Assembly (NCBI GenBank): GCA_000687975.1
Contig: JIAB01000001.1
Coordinates: 2,580,001 to 2,644,000 of the forward strand
DNA length: 64,000 nt
Source of the DNA: Lachnospiraceae bacterium AC2031
GTDB lineage: Bacteria > Bacillota > Clostridia > Lachnospirales > Lachnospiraceae
Direction: 5' to 3'
Position 1 is the stretch's first letter; every line of letters begins with the position of its first letter. Made by a program: the position numbers and the translations under genes. The notes beneath the pieces were generated by a model. The model was given only the letters and a program-made list of their open reading frames with translations, was not told where the DNA came from and did no database searches. Positions 42,912 through 50,303 of the stretch are shown here, piece after piece.

Positions 42912-44729
42912 ATGTGCGGAATTATTGGATTTACAGGTAATGAACCTGCAAAGGATGTACTTATTTCGGGCTTACAACAGCTTGAATATAGAGGATATGA
43001 TAGTGCTGGTATAGCAGTGCTGGATCCTAAGACAGGTATTATATTAAAAAAGAGAACAGGCAAGGTAGAGGAGCTTAAGAAGGCGGCAGAGGAAGATAAG
43101 ACCGATGCTACCTGCGGTATTGGTCACACAAGATGGGCAACCCACGGTGGTGTAACAGAGACTAATGCGCATCCTCACAGACAGGGTTCTGTAACTCTTT
43201 GTCATAACGGTATTATTGAAAATTATAAAGAACTCACTACAGAGTTCGGTCTTAAAAATCAGCTTAAATCTGAGACGGATACAGAAGTTGTAGCCGCTCT
43301 TCTAGATAAGATGTATGAGGGAGATCCATTTAAAGCTATAAAGAAGACGGTTGATCTTTTAGCTGGTTCCTTCGCTCTTTGCATTATGTTCGATGATCAG
43401 CCAGGCAAGATATTCGCAATTAGAAATGTCAGCCCTATGGTTGCTGCTTCTTTCGAAGGTGGTTCGATCATCGCATCAGATCTTACAGCAGTCATTAATT
43501 ATTCCAAGAAATATTTTGTAGTGCCAGAGTATCACGTCCTTGAGTTATCACAGGACGGTATTGTTGTGCGTGATCTTAAGGGACGTGCTGTTGAACCTGA
43601 AATGCTTGAAGTTAACTGGGATATTAAATCAGCTCAGAAGGGCGGATATCCACACTACATGCTTAAGGAAATAAATGAGCAGCCTGAGGCGCTTGAAAGA
43701 ACAGTTGCACCAAGAGTTCAGGATGGACTACCATTCCTCGCTGATGATGGAATCGATGATGATATTCTGAAGAGCCTTCAGAATATAGTGATAATTGCCT
43801 GCGGTACAGCTATGCACGCTGGTATGGTTGGTAAGTCACTTATTGAGACAAAGCTTCGTGTGCCTGTAACAGTTGAGATAGCATCTGAGTTCAGATATAA
43901 GGATCCTATTATTGATGAGAAGACACTTACCATAGTTGTTTCTCAGTCAGGTGAAACCATAGATACACTTGAGGCTCTTCGTCTTGCGAAGCAGAAGGGC
44001 AGCAAGGTACTTTCAATCGTAAATGTTAAGGGCTCAACTATAGCAAGAGAAAGCGACTATGTGCTTTATACACATGCTGGCCCTGAGATTGCAGTTGCCA
44101 GCACAAAGGCATATACAGTACAGATTGCAGCTCTCTATATATTTGCAGCAAGACTTGGACTTGTAAAAGGCGTGCTTTCTGAAGAAGAAGCGAGAGAGTT
44201 TATGACAAAGCTTTCTGGTGTTGGTGCAATCATGGAGAAGACCATAGAGGCATCAAATGATATCAGACGTATTGCAAATCATATAAAGACTGCACCAGAT
44301 GTGTTCTATATCGGACGTGGTATCGATTATACCCTCAGTCTTGAGGCATCCCTTAAGCTGAAGGAGATTTCATATATTCATTCAGAGGCATATGCAGCAG
44401 GTGAGCTTAAGCATGGAACCATAGCTCTCATTTCAGAAAATGTTCCTGTTATTGCTATAGCAACTGAAGAGCATGTATATGCAAAGGTTATCTCAAATGT
44501 AAGAGAGGTAAAATCAAGAGGAGCATATGTAATTCTTATCAGCCAGGAAGGAAAGCAGGAGAGCAAAGAAGTATGCGACAAGCAGATTTATATCCCTCAG
44601 GTTGATAGTACCTTTGGCGTATTTGCAACTGCTGTAATACTTCAGCTTATAGCTTACTATACATCTGATGCAAAGGGACTTGATGTTGATAAGCCTCGTA
44701 ATCTTGCAAAGTCTGTTACGGTTGAATAA
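42912..44729 (+). CDS. glmS: Glutamine-fructose-6-phosphate aminotransferase
   Basis: GlmS (605 residues) makes glucosamine-6-phosphate from fructose-6-phosphate and glutamine. The Cys2 nucleophile is in MCGIIGF, with YRGYDSAGIAV and HTRWATHG of the glutaminase domain. Two SIS domains follow (ACGTAMHAG and SQSGETIDTLEALR; later EASLKLKEISYIHSEAYAAGELKHG), and the C-terminus ends LAKSVTVE. AAAGGAG precedes the ATG. The leader ribozyme gives feedback control by the product. The next two genes fit the following steps of UDP-GlcNAc synthesis. Confidence 0.97.
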   Translation: MCGIIGFTGNEPAKDVLISGLQQLEYRGYDSAGIAVLDPKTGIILKKRTGKVEELKKAAEEDKTDATCGIGHTRWATHGGVTETNAHPHRQGSVTLCHNGIIENYKELTTEFGLKNQLKSETDTEVVAALLDKMYEGDPFKAIKKTVDLLAGSFALCIMFDDQPGKIFAIRNVSPMVAASFEGGSIIASDLTAVINYSKKYFVVPEYHVLELSQDGIVVRDLKGRAVEPEMLEVNWDIKSAQKGGYPHYMLKEINEQPEALERTVAPRVQDGLPFLADDGIDDDILKSLQNIVIIACGTAMHAGMVGKSLIETKLRVPVTVEIASEFRYKDPIIDEKTLTIVVSQSGETIDTLEALRLAKQKGSKVLSIVNVKGSTIARESDYVLYTHAGPEIAVASTKAYTVQIAALYIFAARLGLVKGVLSEEEAREFMTKLSGVGAIMEKTIEASNDIRRIANHIKTAPDVFYIGRGIDYTLSLEASLKLKEISYIHSEAYAAGELKHGTIALISENVPVIAIATEEHVYAKVISNVREVKSRGAYVILISQEGKQESKEVCDKQIYIPQVDSTFGVFATAVILQLIAYYTSDAKGLDVDKPRNLAKSVTVE

Positions 44730-44748
44730 TTAAAAGGAGATAGAAGAT

Positions 44749-45408
44749 ATGTATACGATAAAAGATTTATACGATCTTGATCATACCTTAGCAAAGGATT
44801 ATCTTTCCCAGTTTACCTATCCATGGGAAGCTTTAAAGGGAATAAAAGATTTTATATTAGAACTTGGACCAACACTGGGCGATGAATATGAGGAAAGAGA
44901 AGAACATGTATGGGTTCATAAGACTGCTACAGTTTTTCCATCAGCATATCTTGGAGCTCCATGTATTATTGGACCAAACACAGAGGTTAGACATTGTGCA
45001 TTTATTCGTGGTTCAGCACTTGTAGGCGCTGACTGCGTTGTTGGAAATAGCGTGGAACTTAAAAATGTAATTCTTTTCGATCATGTTCAGACTCCACATT
45101 ATAATTATGTAGGTGATTCAATACTTGGATACTTCAGTCATATGGGTGCTGGAAGTATTACCAGCAATGTTAAGAGTGATAAGAAGCTGGTTGTGGTACA
45201 TGATGGTTCAGACCATATCGACACTGGCGTTAAGAAATTCGGAGCTATGCTGGGTGATTATGTAGAGGTAGGCTGTAATGCAGTCTGCAATCCGGGAACA
45301 GTTATAGGAAGACATTCAAATGTTTATCCAACCTCCTGCGTAAGAGGCGTTGTTCCTGAGAATTCCATTTGGAAAGATAGTGGAATAGTGATTCATAAGG
45401 AGGATTAA
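44749..45408 (+). CDS. Left-handed beta-helix acetyltransferase-like protein (GlmU C-terminal-like)
   Basis: A 219-residue protein. Hexapeptide repeats from about residue 57 to 200 (ATVFPSAYLGAPCIIGPNTEVRH, VGADCVVGNSVELKN) form a left-handed beta-helix. HYNYVGDSILG and NVKSDKKLV resemble the acetyl-CoA half of GlmU, and an N-terminal stretch of about 50 residues replaces the uridylyltransferase half. Placed between glmS and glmM with AAAGGAG as RBS, it could acetylate GlcN-1-P. It is sometimes annotated as UDP-GlcNAc pyrophosphorylase, but I see no nucleotidyltransferase motif. The function is inferred from fold and position. Confidence 0.7.
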   Translation: MYTIKDLYDLDHTLAKDYLSQFTYPWEALKGIKDFILELGPTLGDEYEEREEHVWVHKTATVFPSAYLGAPCIIGPNTEVRHCAFIRGSALVGADCVVGNSVELKNVILFDHVQTPHYNYVGDSILGYFSHMGAGSITSNVKSDKKLVVVHDGSDHIDTGVKKFGAMLGDYVEVGCNAVCNPGTVIGRHSNVYPTSCVRGVVPENSIWKDSGIVIHKED

Positions 45409-45413
45409 TTAAA

Positions 45414-46760
45414 ATGGGTAAATATTTTGGAACGGATGGTTTCAGAGGAGAGGCTAATAAAGACCTGTCATTTGAACATGCCGTAAAAATCGGACGTTTC
45501 CTTGGTTGGTACTACGGAAAGAGACAGAACAAGAAGGCCAAGATTGTTATTGGTAAGGATACAAGAAGAAGCTCATACATGTTTGAGTATGCTCTCTGTA
45601 CAGGTCTTATGGCCAGTGGTGCAGATGCATATATCATGCATGTAACAACAACTCCTTCTGTAGCATATATAGCAAGAGTTGATGACTTTGACTGCGGAAT
45701 CATGATATCTGCTTCTCACAATCCATATTACGATAATGGTATCAAGCTTCTTAACGGAAATGGTGAGAAGATGGATGAGGAGACAATCCTTAAAGTCGAG
45801 GAATATCTTGATGGAAAGATTGAAGTTCCAATCGCTGAGAGAGATGATATCGGTCGTACAGTTGACTATGTAGCAGGACGTAATCGTTACATCGGTTATC
45901 TGATCTCTATGACTAAGTATAGCTTTAAGGATGTTAAGGTAGGACTTGATGTAGCCAACGGAGCTGCATGGCAGGTGGCTAAGGGCGTTTTTGATGCACT
46001 TGGTGCTAAGACATATGTGATAAATGATAGTCCTGACGGCTATAATATTAATACAGACTGCGGTTCTACACACATAGAGCATCTTCAGAAGTTTGTGGTT
46101 GAGAAGGGTCTTGATGTTGGTTTCGCATATGATGGCGATGCTGACAGATGTCTTGCAGTAGATGAGAAGGGTAATGTTCTTTCAGGTGATCATATACTCT
46201 ACATCTATGGTACATACATGAAAGAGAGAGGTAAGCTTCTCAACAATAAGATCGTTACTACTGTTATGAGTAACTTTGGTCTTTACAAGGCTCTTGATAA
46301 AGTTGGTATAGAGTATGATAAGACTGACGTTGGTGATAAGTATGTTTATGAAAACATGCAGAAGACTGGAAATCGTATAGGCGGAGAACAGTCAGGACAT
46401 ATCATTTTTACAAAGTATGCAACTACTGGAGATGGAATTCTTACAAGTCTTAAGATGATGGAGGTAATGCTGGCTAAAGAGAAGTCGATGTCTGAGCTGG
46501 CAGAACCACTTGTGATCTATCCACAGGTTCTTAAAAATGTAAGAGTTAAGAGTAAACCTGAGGCACAGAATGACCCTGATGTACAGGCTGCAGTTGCTAA
46601 GGCTGCTGAGGAATTAGGAGATAGTGGACGCATCCTTGTACGTGAATCAGGAACCGAGCCAGTTATACGAGTTATGGTAGAAGCAGAGACTGATGAAGTG
46701 TGCGAAAAGTATGTTGATTCAGTCATAAAAGTGATCGAAGAAAAGGGTCATTTGGTATAA
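45414..46760 (+). CDS. glmM: Phosphoglucosamine mutase
   Basis: GlmM (448 residues) converts GlcN-6-P to GlcN-1-P. The phosphoserine loop is ISASHNP (Ser101), the metal loop is FAYDGDADRCLAVDEKG, the sugar loop is GGEQSGHII, and the phosphate-binding RESGTEPVIRVMVE is near the C-terminus. The family start GKYFGTDGFRGEAN is intact. AAGGAGGAT precedes the ATG, five bases after the acetyltransferase-like gene, so all three amino-sugar genes form an operon. Confidence 0.96.
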   Translation: MGKYFGTDGFRGEANKDLSFEHAVKIGRFLGWYYGKRQNKKAKIVIGKDTRRSSYMFEYALCTGLMASGADAYIMHVTTTPSVAYIARVDDFDCGIMISASHNPYYDNGIKLLNGNGEKMDEETILKVEEYLDGKIEVPIAERDDIGRTVDYVAGRNRYIGYLISMTKYSFKDVKVGLDVANGAAWQVAKGVFDALGAKTYVINDSPDGYNINTDCGSTHIEHLQKFVVEKGLDVGFAYDGDADRCLAVDEKGNVLSGDHILYIYGTYMKERGKLLNNKIVTTVMSNFGLYKALDKVGIEYDKTDVGDKYVYENMQKTGNRIGGEQSGHIIFTKYATTGDGILTSLKMMEVMLAKEKSMSELAEPLVIYPQVLKNVRVKSKPEAQNDPDVQAAVAKAAEELGDSGRILVRESGTEPVIRVMVEAETDEVCEKYVDSVIKVIEEKGHLV

Positions 46761-46845
46761 GTTTTTTTGAAAAAATAATGTGCATAATAAACAGACGTAT
46801 GTTATACTACACTTTAGGATTTTTATGTGAAAGGGGTATCTAGAT

Positions 46846-47757
46846 ATGGCATTAGATATAAAAACCGTGTCCTTCGGCGGATATGATAAAAATGCAACTG
46901 AGACTTATGTTTCAGAGCAGAAAAAGAAGTATGAGGACGAGATTGCTAAGCTTAAGGATGATGCAACAAAGCTTAGTGAAGCTGTTAAGGGACTTCAGCA
47001 GATGCGTGAAGCTAACATGACAGAGTCTAAGAGTACAATAGATAATCTAAAGACAGTAAATGAGCAGCTTCAGAGTGAAGTTGAACAGTTAAAAGCTGAT
47101 CTTGATGCATATAAGACAAGAGAGATGGAGTCTGCTTCTAGATACGAATCTATCTCAAGAACACTTCTTTCAGCTAGAGAGAGTGCTGATGCACTTACTC
47201 AGAAGACTACAGCTGATTGTGAGGCTAAGATGGCTGAGACAACAGCTCAGTGCAAGAGCATGATCGAGGAGACAAATGCTCGTTGTGATCAGCTTAAGTC
47301 AGCTACAGAGCAGGAGTGTGATCGCCTTCTTTCACAGACACAGAGCAGCTGTCAGGAGAAGCAGGAGACTACATACGCTGAGTGTGAAAGTCTTAAGAGA
47401 AAGACTAAGGAAGAGACAGATCAGCTTAGCTATGAGACAGAAACAAGATGTGAGACTCTGAAGACTCAGACAGAAGCAGCTTGTGAAAATCTGAAGAACC
47501 AGACAGAGGCAGCTTGCGAGAGACTTAAGGAAGATACTATAGCTGAGTGTGAGAGACAGAAGGCTGAAGCAAGAGAAGAAATTCGTCAGAATAGAACTAT
47601 CGTAAAGAGAGAATTTGATTCTATCGGTGGATTTATGGCACAGCTTCAGGCTGCTCTTTCAGATGTTAATCTTGCTGTTGATGAAACTAAGAAGATCACA
47701 GACAGTGCTTTTTCAGATTTAAGCAGCAGTTCATCAATTAATGATGCAAACGATTAA
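46846..47757 (+). CDS. DivIVA-like protein with cysteine hendecad coiled coil
   Basis: A 303-residue cytoplasmic protein. The N-terminus (LDIKTVSFGGYDKNATETYV) resembles the DivIVA membrane-targeting segment, followed by a heptad coiled coil (about 22-110). From residue 125 to 235 there is an 11-residue repeat of the form C-E-x-L-K-x-x-T-x-A-x. Cys stands at 125, 136, 147, 158, 169, 180, 202, 213, 224 and 235, with Thr at 191. Cys, Leu (+3) and Thr (+7) would line the core of a hendecad coiled coil. A Ser-rich tail follows. It lies upstream of a sensor and mreB. A role in cell shape or division is inference; I know of no characterised counterpart. Confidence 0.75.
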   Translation: MALDIKTVSFGGYDKNATETYVSEQKKKYEDEIAKLKDDATKLSEAVKGLQQMREANMTESKSTIDNLKTVNEQLQSEVEQLKADLDAYKTREMESASRYESISRTLLSARESADALTQKTTADCEAKMAETTAQCKSMIEETNARCDQLKSATEQECDRLLSQTQSSCQEKQETTYAECESLKRKTKEETDQLSYETETRCETLKTQTEAACENLKNQTEAACERLKEDTIAECERQKAEAREEIRQNRTIVKREFDSIGGFMAQLQAALSDVNLAVDETKKITDSAFSDLSSSSSINDAND

Positions 47758-47786
47758 TATATACGTTAATAATATATGAAAGATAG

Positions 47787-47830
47787 ATCGGGTAGCTGGC
47801 TGGAGTAATGGATAGCTACCCGATTATGTG
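47787..47830 (+). terminator. Hairpin after the coiled-coil gene
   Basis: ATCGGGTAGCT and AGCTACCCGAT form a perfect 11-base stem with a 16-base loop. Only a weak T-rich tail follows, so termination may be partial. Confidence 0.55.
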
Positions 47831-47862
47831 TGTTGCATAAACTTATAAAGGAGGGCTGACGG

Positions 47863-49203
47863 TTGAAGGAAAGCATAAGAAATAGTCAGATATCAAAAGA
47901 TTTTCTTATGAAGAACCATGTCGATGAGATAGTTAACAGCTTTGCTGGTGTAAGCGAGCTTTACAGCGTTGTCGTCGATATTAATGGTCATACTCTTGTT
48001 GAGCCTACAGGTCCTGCCACATATTTGGGTGAGTTTCACGAGATAATACTTAATCCAAAGTATTCAAAGCTGTATGCAGACACAGTAAATTGTCTTATAG
48101 ATTCCAAACAGGCAATGTATTCTGAGATAGATGATGGGAATCCTGATAGCCGTTTTGCGGCTGCACCAATCTTTGTAAAAGGAACCTTTTATGCAACCTG
48201 GATTCTCTATGCCCATAATAAATCTCAGAATCAGAGATTGTTTAAGACTTTTGATCATATGTCCAGCGTTGCAAAGTCTTTATCTGATGTTATTACCAGG
48301 CTTTATGAAGATTCTATTATTGCAGGTGAAGAAGAAGAAATAAAGACTGAATATGTGTTCGAGCATGGTGCCAAGGACATTATGAACAATGCTCTTGATG
48401 CTATATACAGTGGCGACAGGTCAAGTATATTTAAGTTATATGATCAGGTGGGTGAACTCCTTGATGTTGATTATATGGTTTATTATGCTATAGATACAGA
48501 TAGACCAGGATATATGAAACTTGTTGATTATTGGGCTAAAAATGGCAAAGGCAAAGAAGCTGAATCAAAATTTGCCTGGGATAGTGACCACTATGATATA
48601 GAGATTCAGAATAAGATTAAGAAAGACTGCCTCGTTGTTGATAAGAGCAACATGACCAACAAGATGAGAGTTGAGGTCTTTCAGGGAAATGTTAAAGCTA
48701 TCATGGTTTTTCCTGTGTATATTCGTGATCAGTATCAGGGGCGCTTGATATTTATTGAGAATACAAAAGAAAGAGTTTGGACAGAGTGTGAGATAGCATT
48801 TGGCAGGGAGCTTACCAGCATGCTGGCAAGAGCTACTGCAATTCAGATGCGCTTATATAGAGGCAATAAGAATATAAAGCTATTCACTGAGCTTTTTGAT
48901 ATTCTTCCGGAATACATATTTGTTCGCAGAAGAATAGATGGAACAGTAATTTATATGAATTCAGCCCTTAAGAATAAATTGGGTTCTGATATGATTGGTC
49001 AGAATAGTTACAGACTTATTCCTAATACGAGAGAAGGGCTGGAAGATATTCGAACAACACAGGCTCTTCCTTTAGGAGTCGATAAAGAATTATTTACCAG
49101 ATATATTGATATGTTAGGTGCTAACTTTAAGGTTGCGCAGTTTAACATGAGATGGAAAAATCTGGAAAAGGTGGAGATTCTTATTCTTACACCAGAATCA
49201 TAG
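47863..49203 (+). CDS. Output-less sensory protein (PocR/GAF/PAS-like)
   Basis: A 446-residue soluble protein with only sensory-looking parts. Residues 25-140 (LYSVVVDINGHTLVEPTG to FVKGTFYATWILY) resemble the PocR-type ligand domain. Residues 190-340 (IFKLYDQVGELLDVDYMVYYAID, AIMVFPVYIRDQYQGRLIFIENT) resemble a GAF domain. Residues 345-440 (LFDILPEYIFVRRRIDGTVIYMNSALKNKLG) look like a PAS domain. No GGDEF, kinase or DNA-binding output is visible. It starts with TTG after AGGAGGG. Position between the coiled-coil gene and mreB suggests a link to cell shape, but this is inference. Confidence 0.65.
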   Translation: MKESIRNSQISKDFLMKNHVDEIVNSFAGVSELYSVVVDINGHTLVEPTGPATYLGEFHEIILNPKYSKLYADTVNCLIDSKQAMYSEIDDGNPDSRFAAAPIFVKGTFYATWILYAHNKSQNQRLFKTFDHMSSVAKSLSDVITRLYEDSIIAGEEEEIKTEYVFEHGAKDIMNNALDAIYSGDRSSIFKLYDQVGELLDVDYMVYYAIDTDRPGYMKLVDYWAKNGKGKEAESKFAWDSDHYDIEIQNKIKKDCLVVDKSNMTNKMRVEVFQGNVKAIMVFPVYIRDQYQGRLIFIENTKERVWTECEIAFGRELTSMLARATAIQMRLYRGNKNIKLFTELFDILPEYIFVRRRIDGTVIYMNSALKNKLGSDMIGQNSYRLIPNTREGLEDIRTTQALPLGVDKELFTRYIDMLGANFKVAQFNMRWKNLEKVEILILTPES

Positions 49204-49251
49204 AGTAATTAGTTCTAGTTATTTAAGGACTTTAGATAGAGAGGAATTAAC

Positions 49252-50247
49252 ATGGCAAATCTTGATATTGGAATTGACTTAGGTACATCAAACATCCTTG
49301 TGTATGTACGTGGCAGAGGAGTTGTACTTAGTGAGCCAACAGTTATAGCCTATGATAAGGATTCAGAGAAGATTGTTGAGATAGGTGAAGAAGCAAGACT
49401 TATGCTTGGAAGAACTCCTGGCAATCTTATAGCAGTAAGACCACTGAAGCACGGTGTTATCTCTGATTATACAAAGGCAGAGGAGATGATCAAGTACTTT
49501 ATCAAGAAAGCTATTGGTCGTAACTTCTTTGGAAGACGTCCTAGAATCTCGATATGTGTTCCATCAGGAGCTACAGAGGTTGAGAAACGTGCTGTTGAGA
49601 CGGCTACTTATAATGCTGGTGCAAGATTCGTTAATATAGTTGAAGAACCTATAGCAGCTGCCATAGGAGCAGGAATCGATATTGTGAGACCTGTAGGTAA
49701 TATGATCGTTGATATCGGTGGTGGTACCACAGATATAGCAGTAATATCAATGGGTGGAGCAGTTGTAACTTCTTCTATTAAGGTTGCCGGTGATGATTTC
49801 GATGATGCAATCATCAAATATGTTCGAAAGAGACACAGCCTTCTTATCGGTGAAAGAAGTGCTGAGGATGTTAAGATAAACATTGGTACAAGCTACAAGA
49901 GACCTGAGAATATTTCTATGGATGTTCGTGGTCGTAATCTTGTTACAGGACTTCCTAAGACTGTTACAATCACTTCAGATGAGACAGAAGAAGCTCTGAG
50001 AGAACCAACAGGTCAGGTTGTTGAAGCAATCCATGCAGTGCTTGAAAAGACACCTCCTGAACTTGCTGCAGATATAGCAGATAGAGGCATTGTACTCACA
50101 GGTGGTGGTTCGCTGCTTCATGGACTTGAGCAGTTAGTGGAAGAAAAGACTGGAATTACAACTGTTACAGCAGAGGATCCAATGTCTGTTGTTGCAGTAG
50201 GTACAGGTAAGTATATAGATTACCTGGCTGAACAAGATTTATTATAG
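49252..50247 (+). CDS. mreB: Rod shape-determining protein MreB
   Basis: MreB/Mbl-type actin homologue, 331 residues. Phosphate-1 motif GIDLGTSNI, VVLSEPTVIAYD, connect segment VCVPSGATEVEKRAV, phosphate-2 VDIGGGTTDIAVIS, and the adenosine segment VLTGGGSLLHGLEQ are intact. It polymerises under the membrane and guides the elongation machinery. mreC and mreD, its usual neighbours, are absent here; recD2 follows. GAGAGGAA precedes the ATG. Confidence 0.95.
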   Translation: MANLDIGIDLGTSNILVYVRGRGVVLSEPTVIAYDKDSEKIVEIGEEARLMLGRTPGNLIAVRPLKHGVISDYTKAEEMIKYFIKKAIGRNFFGRRPRISICVPSGATEVEKRAVETATYNAGARFVNIVEEPIAAAIGAGIDIVRPVGNMIVDIGGGTTDIAVISMGGAVVTSSIKVAGDDFDDAIIKYVRKRHSLLIGERSAEDVKINIGTSYKRPENISMDVRGRNLVTGLPKTVTITSDETEEALREPTGQVVEAIHAVLEKTPPELAADIADRGIVLTGGGSLLHGLEQLVEEKTGITTVTAEDPMSVVAVGTGKYIDYLAEQDLL

Positions 50248-50257
50248 TGAAAAAGTT

Positions 50258-50279
50258 AGGAGTGGATAAAACCACTCCT
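50258..50279. repeat. Hairpin between mreB and recD2
   Basis: AGGAGTGG and CCACTCCT form an eight-base perfect stem with loop ATAAAA, between the mreB stop and the recD2 ribosome-binding site. No T run follows, so a processing or pausing role is as likely as termination. Confidence 0.5.
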
Positions 50280-50303
50280 ACTCTGATTTATGAGGGAAAA
50301 CAT

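Noticed and set aside
47100-47600. Assembly or sequencing artefact producing the 11-residue repeat
   Set aside because: The repeat units differ at DNA and protein level (varied codons and side residues), with only the core positions kept, which indicates selection rather than duplication error.
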